Below, one piece after another: positions 1 through 7,145 of a stretch of DNA of 64,000 nucleotides (its first letter is position 1; each line of letters opens with the position of its first letter). The notes under the pieces are model-generated. The model was given only the letters and a program-made list of their open reading frames with translations, was not told where the DNA came from and did not search any database. Both the position numbers and the translations under genes were made by a program. This DNA comes from Burkholderiales bacterium (lineage in GTDB: Bacteria > Pseudomonadota > Gammaproteobacteria > Burkholderiales > Burkholderiaceae_B): positions 1-64,000 of the forward strand of contig JAJTDO010000001.1 of assembly GCA_021300475.1 (NCBI GenBank), given 5' to 3'.

Positions 1-114
1 GCCGCTTTTTTAGAACACCCACGGTTAGCAAACCTAAATACAATTACTTGTACACGGTCGCTGTTTCAGCATCCGTGGCTCAATTGCAGTAGGTTAATTA
101 AAAAGGAAGCATCG
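1..114. repeat. 114-base direct repeat, copy A (identical to 2118-2231)
   Basis: Every base of 1-114 recurs in the same orientation at 2118-2231. The left end may extend beyond the window. No convincing reading frame or known RNA is visible in it. It contains a short inverted pair, CCACGG near 37 and CCGTGG near 72. The perfect identity suggests a recent duplication or ongoing gene conversion. It lies just outside the hairpin element at 131-329. Confidence 0.95.
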
Positions 115-130
115 CATTATTTGCGCCCTT

Positions 131-329
131 GATCCTTTTTATGAGTTCAGGGATTTTTTTGCGTAGGGCATTCAGGACGCGGGCCCTGCCGACCCCGCAC
201 AAGCCGAAGGCGCCGCAGGCGACCTAAAAAACCGCCATTGCGGTTTTTTGGCAAGGCTTGCAGGGTTGAGGCTGGAAACAGCCCGCGATCCGCCCAAGCA
301 AAAAAATCCCTGCACTTGTAAAAAGGATC
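131..329 (+). mobile_element. MITE-like hairpin element, copy 1 (complete, with inverted arms)
   Basis: A roughly 200-base element. Its outer arms are imperfect inverted repeats: 131-162 begins GATCCTTTTTA and ends in a T run plus GC, and 298-329 is its near reverse complement. Between the arms lies a core shared with copies at 1850-1980 (inverted) and 2231-2360. The core holds a perfect hairpin near 228-251 (AAAAAACCGC, a 4-base loop, GCGGTTTTTT), terminator-like on both strands. It encodes no protein. It sits between the 114-base repeat and the 3' end of lrgB. Non-autonomous mobility is inferred from the multiple copies, not shown. Apart from this element and the flanking repeat I see nothing in 1-393. 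Confidence 0.7.
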
Positions 330-393
330 CCACCACCATGCAAGAAAAATTCCTCTACCTATAAAGAGGATCAACCACGCACGCCTGAAAAAT

Positions 394-1131
394 TTACAAC
401 CACCCCGCTGCACAGCGATACAAGAATGGAATAAAAATAGCCCCCAGAATGGCATGCAACCCCATACCCAGACTGGCGTAAGCTCCCGCCTCTGCACTCA
501 CCGCAAAGGCACGGGACACACCCAAGCCATGCGCCGCAACACCCGTTGCAAAACCACGAACCCACCAAGCACGAATACCGAGTGTATTTAATAAAAGTGT
601 CGTAAACATGGCGCCCAGCATGCCAGTGCAAACCACATAAACTGCTGTCAGCGTAGGCGACACCCCGATTTGCTCGGCCACCCCCATTGCAATGGGTGTG
701 CTCACAGATTTTGCATAAAAACCGCCTGCAATAAGTGGGTCGATTTTAAAAAGCATGCCCAAGCCCACCGCCGACACAATTGAAGTGAGTCCGCCCACAC
801 ACAGCGTAATCAACAACTGCAGACCCCGGGCTTTTAGTTCGGAAAAACCCCTGTAGATGGGAATTGCCAAACTCACCGTCGCCGTGCCCAACAAAAAATG
901 AACGAACTGCGCCCCCTCAAAGTAACTGGCATACGGCATGTCTATAAAACCAATGGTGCAGGCCACAATAACAACCGCCAGTACAACAGGGTTGGCCAAG
1001 GGGCTGCGGCCAAAAAATAAATGAATGGACAAGCCGATTTGATACGCCACCAACGTCAGCACTAGAGCAAACAACGGGCTGCCAGACAGGTAGACCCAGA
1101 TTTCAGAAAACTCAGGACGAACCAGGTTCAT
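394..1131 (-). CDS. lrgB: LrgB/CidB family inner-membrane protein
   Basis: A polytopic membrane protein of the LrgB (CidB, YohK) family, the partner of the smaller LrgA/CidA protein. These pairs are described as holin/antiholin-like modulators of murein hydrolase export and, in Bacillus, as a pyruvate transporter. The sequence is almost entirely hydrophobic helices, with the family's typical segments GGFYAKSVSTPIAMG and ATGVAAHGLGVSRA in its second half. I start at the ATG at 1131 (MNLVRPEF, 245 residues). An upstream in-frame ATG at 1173 would add 14 untypical residues. It follows lrgA in the same direction after about 80 bases, so the two are probably cotranscribed. Its substrate here is unknown. 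Confidence 0.9.
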   Translation of the reverse strand: MNLVRPEFSEIWVYLSGSPLFALVLTLVAYQIGLSIHLFFGRSPLANPVVLAVVIVACTIGFIDMPYASYFEGAQFVHFLLGTATVSLAIPIYRGFSELKARGLQLLITLCVGGLTSIVSAVGLGMLFKIDPLIAGGFYAKSVSTPIAMGVAEQIGVSPTLTAVYVVCTGMLGAMFTTLLLNTLGIRAWWVRGFATGVAAHGLGVSRAFAVSAEAGAYASLGMGLHAILGAIFIPFLYRCAAGWL

Positions 1132-1210
1132 GGAAGTCGCTCCACAAAAAAGCATGCCAGTAGAAGCCCGCATATAAAATGGGCTGACAAAAGGTTCAGG
1201 CGGGCTTTAT

Positions 1211-1549
1211 TCATTGACGGCGGCTCAGCCAGTTCAGCGTCAGCGCAGACACTGCGATGGTCGCCACAACACTGAGGCTCAATGTCAGCAACAGTGCCCA
1301 CCAATTCGCCTTCAACAACGGCAAGTAGAGAACCACGCCCACTGCAGCCGGAATGAATAACAAACCCAAATGTTGGCTGAAACCGTCAGCGACAAAGGCC
1401 AGAGGCTCGGAAATTTTGCCTTTGATTGCAAGGAACAGCAGCAGCAGGCACAAACCAATCACAGGGCCGGGCAGCCCTTTCAGTAAAAAATGCGCCAGCA
1501 ATTCGCCCATGCCCTGAAAAATCAAAAGCTGAACCAAGCCGTTGATCAT
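1211..1549 (-). CDS. lrgA: LrgA/CidA family holin-like membrane protein
   Basis: A 112-residue protein with about four membrane helices, the normal size for LrgA/CidA/YohJ. The segment LLKGLPGPVIGLCLLLLFL carries the family's conserved Pro-Gly-Pro-Val-x-Gly signature. It is the first recognised gene of the lrgA-lrgB pair. The start codon overlaps the stop of a 39-codon open frame (1546-1665), which suggests translational coupling if that frame is real. The pair is bracketed by direct repeats, which is unusual for a simple operon. Confidence 0.9.
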   Translation of the reverse strand: MINGLVQLLIFQGMGELLAHFLLKGLPGPVIGLCLLLLFLAIKGKISEPLAFVADGFSQHLGLLFIPAAVGVVLYLPLLKANWWALLLTLSLSVVATIAVSALTLNWLSRRQ

Positions 1550-1665
1550 ACGGGCACCACCACTGGATCAAATTGCTCGAAACCAGAATTGAGGCGCTGA
1601 AGGTCTTCAAGTCGGTCGGCATTAAACGCAACACGGGTCAAATACTGGAAATCGAAATTTTGCAT
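1546..1665 (-). CDS. Small ORF (39 aa) coupled to lrgA, function unknown
   Basis: An ATG at 1665 opens a 39-codon frame (MQNFDFQYLTRVAFNADRL...) whose TGA (1546-1548) overlaps the lrgA ATG as ATGA. The predicted peptide is soluble, mildly acidic and ends FDPVVVPV. I recognise no family. There is no strong Shine-Dalgarno sequence ahead of it. It could be a leader peptide, a small protein, or the tail of an older gene cut by the repeats upstream. The close stop/start overlap is the main reason to list it. Confidence 0.35.
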   Translation of the reverse strand: MQNFDFQYLTRVAFNADRLEDLQRLNSGFEQFDPVVVPV

Positions 1666-1739
1666 GGCACACTTTGCAAGGTGTTTTTATGCGTTTCATC
1701 TTAACGTGCAAACCGTGAATAGGCGAGCGGCGGGGGCTT

Positions 1740-1856
1740 GGGCAAAGTGGGTCACTTTTTTTGTTTGGGCGGGGTGGTCTGGGCAAAGCGGGTCACTTTT
1801 TTTGTTTGGGCGGGGTGGTCTGGGCAAAGCGGGTCACTTTTTTTGTTTGGGCGGAT
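1740..1856. repeat. 41-base tandem repeat, about 2.9 units
   Basis: Units begin at 1740, 1781 and 1822 with GGGCAAAG(C/T)GGGTCAC followed by a T run and GTTTGGGCGG. The period is exactly 41 bases and units 2 and 3 are almost identical. The last unit is also the left inverted arm of hairpin element copy 3 (1819-2007), so the array looks like an amplified element end. Open frames across it are repeat artefacts. Confidence 0.9.
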
Positions 1857-2007
1857 CGTGGGCTGTTTCCTGCCTCAACCCTGCAAGCCTCGCCAAAAAA
1901 CCGCAATGGCGGTTTTTTGGGTCGCCTGCGGCGCCTTCGGCTTGCGCGGGGTCGGCAGGGCCCGCGTCCTGAATGCCCTGCACAAAAAATAACCCGCTTC
2001 GCCCAGA
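1819..2007 (-). mobile_element. MITE-like hairpin element, copy 3 (inverted, with different arms)
   Basis: The core of copies 1 and 2 appears here in reverse orientation (about 1850-1980), including the hairpin near 1898-1921. The flanking arms are inverted repeats of each other: 1819-1850 starts TCTGGGCAAAGCGGGT, and 1981-2007 reads as its near reverse complement. They bear no resemblance to the GATCC arms of copies 1 and 2. The left arm is triplicated in tandem. No protein is encoded. The 110 bases between this copy and the repeat at 2118 show no feature I can name. Confidence 0.65.
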
Positions 2008-2117
2008 CCGGTTGGATATTTAATTCAACACTGGCACCAGTAGATAACCGTAACAAGCTCCCACAACAAGCCCACAAAGGAAACATCTAAACAAAAAATC
2101 CAAACCTGTTACCAAGA

Positions 2118-2231
2118 GCCGCTTTTTTAGAACACCCACGGTTAGCAAACCTAAATACAATTACTTGTACACGGTCGCTGTTTCAGCATCCGTGGCTCAA
2201 TTGCAGTAGGTTAATTAAAAAGGAAGCATCG
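2118..2231. repeat. 114-base direct repeat, copy B
   Basis: Identical over its full length to 1-114 and in the same orientation. It runs directly into the core of hairpin element copy 2, with no left arm between them. In copy A about 52 bases, including the left arm, separate the repeat from the core. Confidence 0.95.
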
Positions 2232-2393
2232 GCATTCAGGACGTGGGCCCTGCCGACCCCGCACAAGCCGAAGGCGCCGCAGGCGACCTAAAAAACCGCC
2301 ATTGCGGTTTTTTGGCGAGGCTTGCAGGGTTGAGGCTGGAAACAGCCCACGATCCGCCCACGCAAAAAAATCCCTGCGCTTATAAAAAGGATC
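2231..2393 (+). mobile_element. MITE-like hairpin element, copy 2 (left arm missing)
   Basis: It matches 167-329 with about six substitutions. The internal hairpin and the right arm (ending AAAAAGGATC) are present. The left arm is absent and replaced by the 114-base repeat. It ends a few bases beyond the 3' end of gltL, where it may act as that operon's terminator. Together with 1-329 it forms a long direct repeat around lrgAB. Confidence 0.7.
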
Positions 2394-2408
2394 TCCCCCA
2401 AGCGCATT

Positions 2409-3137
2409 TTAATGAGAAAGTATCTTTGCCAAAAATTGCTGCGCGCGATCGGATCTGGGGCTTCCAAAAAAGCTCTCTTTGTCGCAATCTTCAATAATTC
2501 TGCCCTGATCCATAAAAATGACGCGATTCGCCACTTTTCGCGCAAAACCCATTTCATGGGTAACGCACATCATGGTCATGCCCTCCTGGGCCAACTCCAC
2601 CATGACATCAAGCACTTCATTGATCATTTCCGGGTCAAGCGCTGAGGTGGGTTCATCAAACAACATGCAGATGGGGTCCATGCACAAGGCGCGGGCAATT
2701 GCCACCCGTTGCTGTTGTCCGCCCGACAATTGACCGGGAAATTTATAGGCCTGGGCTTTCAAACCAACACGGTCGAGCAAACCGATGCCTTTCTGGTTGG
2801 CCTCTTCATGGCTGCGACCCAATACCTTTTCCTGCGCCAACGTCAGGTTGTCCATGATGTTGAGGTGGGGAAACAACTCGAAGTGCTGAAACACCATGCC
2901 CACGCGCGAGCGCAATTTTGCCAGGTCGGTATTCAAGTCTCCAACAGAAATGCCATCCACAATAATTTCGCCCTGCTGAAAAGGCTCCAAGGCATTTACA
3001 CACTTGATGAGGGTAGATTTTCCGGAACCAGAGGGGCCGCAAACCACAATCACTTCGCCCTTGCTGACCCGGGCGCTGCAATTGCTGAGCACCTGAAAAT
3101 TGCCATACCATTTATTGATTTGATTAATTTCAATCAT
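2409..3137 (-). CDS. gltL: Glutamate/aspartate ABC transporter ATP-binding protein
   Basis: The ATPase subunit of a polar amino acid importer (GltL/GlnQ class, 242 residues, normal length). Visible motifs are Walker A (GPSGSGKST, near residue 35), the signature LSGGQQQRVAIARAL, Walker B ending LFDEPTSALDP, and the switch histidine in CVTHEMGFAR. It powers uptake through the GltJ-GltK permease pair encoded just upstream in the same operon. It starts 12 bases after the gltK stop. The next downstream feature is a hairpin repeat at 2231-2393. Confidence 0.95.
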   Translation of the reverse strand: MIEINQINKWYGNFQVLSNCSARVSKGEVIVVCGPSGSGKSTLIKCVNALEPFQQGEIIVDGISVGDLNTDLAKLRSRVGMVFQHFELFPHLNIMDNLTLAQEKVLGRSHEEANQKGIGLLDRVGLKAQAYKFPGQLSGGQQQRVAIARALCMDPICMLFDEPTSALDPEMINEVLDVMVELAQEGMTMMCVTHEMGFARKVANRVIFMDQGRIIEDCDKESFFGSPRSDRAQQFLAKILSH

Positions 3138-3149
3138 GACGCATTCCCG

Positions 3150-3836
3150 CTATCGAACAATTTGTAGGCGTTTCTGCAGCGCTTTCACTGACATGGAAAG
3201 GCTGAAACAGAGTACGAAATAAACCAGGGCAACAAAGCTGTACATCTCGACCAGACGACTGTCCCGTTGCGCCACTTTTGAGGCTGCACCGAGAAAATCG
3301 GTGACGGACAGCACATACACCAACGAGGTGTCTTGAAAAAGAACGATGGCTTGGGTGAGCAATATCGGCATCATGTTTCGAAGGGCTTGGGGCAAAACAA
3401 TTTGCGCCATGGTTTGGAAGTAACCCAACCCGAGCGCATAACCCGCCTGAGTTTGACCAAGGGGTACGCTTTGGATGCCAGCTCTCATGATTTCGCAAAA
3501 ATAAGCCGCCTCAAACATAATGAAGGTGATATAGGCGGAGCGGTCTGCACCGATCTGCGTTGGGCGCTCTGCCCCTGTCAGCGCTTGCAACAGCAAGGGA
3601 ACCAGGAAGAAAAACCAGAAAATAACGAGCACCAAAGGAACGGAACGCATGAGGTTCACATAACCGGTGGCCAGCAAACGTACGGGCTTGTTTTTAGAGA
3701 GCTTTAAAAAAGCGAGCAAGGTTCCGAAAAAAATGCCACCCAGACAGGAGAAAAAAGTGAGTTGGGCTGTGTAGTGCAGGCCTTTAAGCAGGTACGGCCA
3801 GGTCCGCGTGATAATTTCAAAATCGAGATCGCTCAT
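3150..3836 (-). CDS. gltK: Glutamate/aspartate ABC transporter permease GltK
   Basis: One of two inner-membrane permeases of the His/Glu/Gln/Arg/opine family. The EAA-loop region is visible as the stretch around AGIQSVPLGQTQAGYALGLG. I choose the ATG at 3836 (MSDLDFEIITRTW, 228 residues) rather than 3884, because it begins one base after the gltJ stop and gives the usual GltK length. It works as a heterodimer with GltJ. Confidence 0.92.
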   Translation of the reverse strand: MSDLDFEIITRTWPYLLKGLHYTAQLTFFSCLGGIFFGTLLAFLKLSKNKPVRLLATGYVNLMRSVPLVLVIFWFFFLVPLLLQALTGAERPTQIGADRSAYITFIMFEAAYFCEIMRAGIQSVPLGQTQAGYALGLGYFQTMAQIVLPQALRNMMPILLTQAIVLFQDTSLVYVLSVTDFLGAASKVAQRDSRLVEMYSFVALVYFVLCFSLSMSVKALQKRLQIVR

Positions 3837-3837
3837 C

Positions 3838-4578
3838 TTACTTACTGGCCCCCAAAAACCCGGGGACGGCAAGAAATGACTCAAGGCGATTCATCAACCG
3901 ACTGACTGCCAGCGCCACCACAATGTAAGTGAGTGTCGCGGCAATGTAGGCCTCAAAAAAAGAGAATGTGAACTCACCCATTTCACGTGCCCTGAAGGTG
4001 AGTTCTGTAAGCCCAATGGTGAGTGCAACGGAGGTATTTTTAATGAGACTCATCATTTCGGAAGTCATGGGCGGCAATATGGTTCGATAGGCCATGGGCA
4101 ACAGCACAAAGCGATAAATCTGAAAATTTCCAAGACCCAAGGCCTGCCCTGCCCGGTACTGCCCCGGTGGAATCGATGAAATGCCGGAGCGCACCTGCTC
4201 AGCCACTCTGGCGGCGGTGAACAAACCCAAACACGCCACGGAAATAAAGAATTGAAATTGAGTGGGGTCCAATGAAAGCGACAATTGCTTTAGAGGCGCA
4301 ATAATTTCCGGCAATACAAAATACCAAATAAAAAATTGCACAATGAGCGGTATGTTTCTAAAAATCTCAACGAAAGCATTGCCCATAACCACCACCCCCT
4401 GATGACGGGATGAGCGCGCAATGCCCATGAAAGAGCCCAAAAAAAATGCAATCAGCCATGCACACGCGCTGGTTAGTAGTGTCCAGCCAAGACCGGACAT
4501 GAGCATATCAAACCAAGTGGCATCGGTGTCTGCCACCATCTCAAAAAACAACCACCAGTTCCAGTCGTAATTCATCAT
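3838..4578 (-). CDS. gltJ: Glutamate/aspartate ABC transporter permease GltJ
   Basis: The partner permease of GltK. It begins MMNYDWNWWLFF, close to the MSIDWNWGIF-type start of Escherichia coli GltJ as I recall it, and is 246 residues from 4578. The EAA-loop region (SGISSIPPGQYRAGQALGLG) is present and should dock on GltL. The frame is open back to 4632, but the extra residues are basic and untypical. It lies about 50 bases downstream of gltI. Confidence 0.92.
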   Translation of the reverse strand: MMNYDWNWWLFFEMVADTDATWFDMLMSGLGWTLLTSACAWLIAFFLGSFMGIARSSRHQGVVVMGNAFVEIFRNIPLIVQFFIWYFVLPEIIAPLKQLSLSLDPTQFQFFISVACLGLFTAARVAEQVRSGISSIPPGQYRAGQALGLGNFQIYRFVLLPMAYRTILPPMTSEMMSLIKNTSVALTIGLTELTFRAREMGEFTFSFFEAYIAATLTYIVVALAVSRLMNRLESFLAVPGFLGASK

Positions 4579-4628
4579 CAACGCTTTCTTTTTATTTTGC
4601 CGGGCATGATAGAACTGCCGTGTGCGAC

Positions 4629-5534
4629 TCAAATGCCTTTGTCATTGGGCGACTTCAGTATTTCTTTTAATTCTTGCGACATGGGAAAACGCAAATTGAT
4701 TCCTCTGGGCGGAATGCTGGATTCAAACCAACGGGCATAGATCTTTTTGATTTCGCCGGACTTCATAACGTCGAGCAAAGTTTTATCCACCAGCGCCTTA
4801 AATTGCGGATCGTCTTTTCGCAGCATCAGACTGTAGGGTTCAGCCCTCAGAACATCATCGAGCAGTCGGTAAGCTTCGGGGGTCCTGGAGTTTGCAACCA
4901 GACCGGCCAACAGCACATCGTCCATTACAAAGGCAACCGCGCGATCGGCTTCAACCAACAAAAATGACTCTGCATGGTCTTTGCCGTAAATTTCCTTGAA
5001 GTCGATTTTCGCGCCTTTTTCATGGGCCTTGATGAGTTGTACCGCGGTGCTGCCAGACGTGGTGGCAATGGGCTTGCCATTCAAATCTGCAAGGCTTTTA
5101 ATGCCGCCGTTTTTTTTCACCAGTGTTTTAACGTTGGCCACGAAAGTGGTGATACCAAAGGCGACTTGACGCTGACGCTCCATGGTGTTGGTGGTTGAGC
5201 CGCACTCAAGGTCTATGGTGCCGTTGCCCAGCAAATTGATACGGTTGGCAGAAGTCACCGGCTGCATGATGACTTTCAGGTCAGGTATTTTTAGCTCGGC
5301 TTTGAGCGCGGACACAACCTTGTCGCAGAGATCCATGGAATAACCCACAGGCTGCTGCTTGTCGTCCAAAAATGAAAACGGCACTGAAGATTCACGGTGC
5401 CCCAGCGTGATGGTCTTTAACTCCTTGACTTTTTTAAGTGTGCCAGTGAGTTCTTGTGCAAGCGCTGCACTGCCTGCACCGAACTGCAAACCTGAAAACG
5501 CAAGTAATGCGACTGCGAGTGAATTGAGTTTCAT
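4629..5534 (-). CDS. gltI: Glutamate/aspartate periplasmic binding protein
   Basis: The solute-binding subunit (SBP family 3), 301 residues from the ATG at 5534. An N-terminal signal peptide (residues 1 to about 26, ending near SAALAQ) is followed by the two-lobed binding domain, with the typical early motif GHRESSVPFSFLDD and later GKPIATTSGSTAVQL. It captures glutamate or aspartate in the periplasm and delivers it to GltJK. It is the first gene of the transporter block and follows aspA by about 30 bases, so aspA and gltIJKL may form one transcript. A TTG at 5540 is a less likely start. Confidence 0.93.
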   Translation of the reverse strand: MKLNSLAVALLAFSGLQFGAGSAALAQELTGTLKKVKELKTITLGHRESSVPFSFLDDKQQPVGYSMDLCDKVVSALKAELKIPDLKVIMQPVTSANRINLLGNGTIDLECGSTTNTMERQRQVAFGITTFVANVKTLVKKNGGIKSLADLNGKPIATTSGSTAVQLIKAHEKGAKIDFKEIYGKDHAESFLLVEADRAVAFVMDDVLLAGLVANSRTPEAYRLLDDVLRAEPYSLMLRKDDPQFKALVDKTLLDVMKSGEIKKIYARWFESSIPPRGINLRFPMSQELKEILKSPNDKGI

Positions 5535-5568
5535 GGGCAAGCTGTGCTTTCAAAACAAAAGGGACTGA

Positions 5569-6999
5569 TCAGCGCTTGTTGTGCGCCATCATTTTTCGGG
5601 GTTGCGTCAGTACTTCAGGCCTGAGCACTTCTGCCAGTTGCGCTTCGGTCATCAGGCCTCTGGCGAGCACCAGTTCAGCAACGGTGCGACCGGTTTGTAT
5701 GGCTTCTGCCGCCACTTGCGTGGCTGCTTCATAACCGATGTAGGGGTTCAGTGATGTAACAAGCCCCGCGGAAGACCTGACCCGCTGCAACAGCAATTCA
5801 GTGTTGGCTGTAATGCCATCGATACAGTTCAGACGCAGGGTTTCGCAGGCGGCGGTGAGGTGCTTGATGCTTTTAAACAGGCTCCAGGCGATGATGGGTT
5901 CAAACGCGTTGAGCTGAAGCTGCCCGCCTTCGGACGCCATGGTGACAGTGAGGTCGTTGCCGACCACTTCAAAGGCCACCTGATTGACGACTTCCGGAAT
6001 AATGGGATTGACTTTGCCTGGCATGATGGAGGAGCCTGCCGCCCGGGCTGGCAGGCGGATTTCGTTCAGGCCGGCTTGCGGACCAGACGAGAGCAAGCGC
6101 AAATCGTTGCAAATTTTTGAGAGCTTCACGGCAACGCGCTTGAGCACACCGGACAACTGCACAAAGGCACCCGTGTCTTGGGTGGCTTCCACCAAATCTT
6201 CAGCGACAGTGACAGCCTTGCCTGTGATGTTCACCAGATGGGCGCAGGCCAGGCCGGCGTAATCGGGGTCTGTGTTGATGCCGGTGCCGATGGCGGTGGC
6301 GCCGAGGTTAATTTCGCAAATCAGTTTAACGGCCTCGCGCACCCGCGCAATGTCTTCACCCAACATGACTTCATAGGTGTGGAATTCCTGCCCCAGTGTC
6401 ATGGGAACGGCGTCTTGTAACTGGGTGCGGCCCATTTTCAGCACCACCTTGAATTCTTCGGCTTTTTGTCCGAACGAGGCTTGCAGGCTTTCCATGGCTG
6501 GCAACAGGTGGTCGATGGCGGTCATCAGGCCGAGACGAATGGCTGTGGGATAGACATCGTTGGTACTTTGCGACAGGTTCACATCTTCAATGGGGTGCAG
6601 TTGTGCGTAATCGCCTTTTGATTGCCCCATGATTTCAAGCGCACGGTTGGCAATGACTTCATTGGCATTCATGTTGGTGGAGGTACCGGCACCGCCTTGT
6701 ATGACATCCACCACGAATTGGTCGTGCCAGTGACCGGACATGACTTCATCGCAAGCTTGCGCAATAACGCTGCACTTGCTTTTGCTCAGAGAACCGAGGT
6801 TAAAGTTGGCCAGGGCGGCTGCTTTTTTAACGGCCGCCAGTGCGATGATGAGTTCCGGCAAGGCAGACAGTGCAACGCCGCTGATGGGAAAGTTTTCCAA
6901 GGCCCGGAGTGTGTGCACACCCCAATAAGCGGAGACGGGAATTTCGCGTTCACCGAGAAGATCGTGTTCAAGACGGCAAGCATTGGAATGAGTGGACAT
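5569..6999 (-). CDS. aspA: Aspartate ammonia-lyase (aspartase)
   Basis: Converts L-aspartate to fumarate and ammonia. It belongs to the fumarase/aspartase superfamily, whose signature GSSIMPGKVNP lies about two thirds of the way along. Two further conserved blocks are visible: GTSTNMNANEV, and the TNDVYPTAIR region. I start at ATG 6999 (MSTHSNACRLEHD, 476 residues), because the 16 residues before it (start 7047) are unlike the family. The position upstream of gltIJKL fits catabolism of imported acidic amino acids. Related fumarase C is the main alternative, but the N-terminal LEHDLLGEREIP block is aspartase-like. Confidence 0.9.
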   Translation of the reverse strand: MSTHSNACRLEHDLLGEREIPVSAYWGVHTLRALENFPISGVALSALPELIIALAAVKKAAALANFNLGSLSKSKCSVIAQACDEVMSGHWHDQFVVDVIQGGAGTSTNMNANEVIANRALEIMGQSKGDYAQLHPIEDVNLSQSTNDVYPTAIRLGLMTAIDHLLPAMESLQASFGQKAEEFKVVLKMGRTQLQDAVPMTLGQEFHTYEVMLGEDIARVREAVKLICEINLGATAIGTGINTDPDYAGLACAHLVNITGKAVTVAEDLVEATQDTGAFVQLSGVLKRVAVKLSKICNDLRLLSSGPQAGLNEIRLPARAAGSSIMPGKVNPIIPEVVNQVAFEVVGNDLTVTMASEGGQLQLNAFEPIIAWSLFKSIKHLTAACETLRLNCIDGITANTELLLQRVRSSAGLVTSLNPYIGYEAATQVAAEAIQTGRTVAELVLARGLMTEAQLAEVLRPEVLTQPRKMMAHNKR

Positions 7000-7062
7000 G
7001 GGCGTAGGTATCCTGAAGAACCTCGGCTTTTTAACCGATATTAGCAATGAGAAGAAGTACCT

Positions 7063-7090
7063 AACCCAACAGAGTTAACTTGCTTGGGTT
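7063..7090. promoter_or_regulatory. Inverted repeat upstream of aspA
   Basis: AACCCAA at 7063-7069 and TTGGGTT at 7084-7090 form an inverted repeat with a 14-base spacer, about 65 bases upstream of the aspA start. It could be an operator for the aspA-glt block or a weak terminator after the ABC transporter gene. There is no T tract, so the operator reading is slightly favoured. Confidence 0.3.
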
Positions 7091-7145
7091 GGGCGCCGTT
7101 TGCGTAACATCGAAACGTCACACACATTGTTGTGTGCTTGTTTAT

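Noticed and set aside
147-497. Open frames across the repeat patch (also 1664-2090 and 2243-2497)
   Set aside because: They run through the hairpin cores and the 41-base tandem units on both strands, have repetitive low-complexity products and no ribosome sites.
1740-1856. Possible CRISPR array
   Set aside because: The 41-base units are directly adjacent with no unique spacers, only about three units exist and no cas genes are near.
7120-7138. CACACA/TGTGTG inverted repeat as a terminator after the Atm1-like gene
   Set aside because: The stem is only six A/T-mixed pairs with no T tract, too weak to call.
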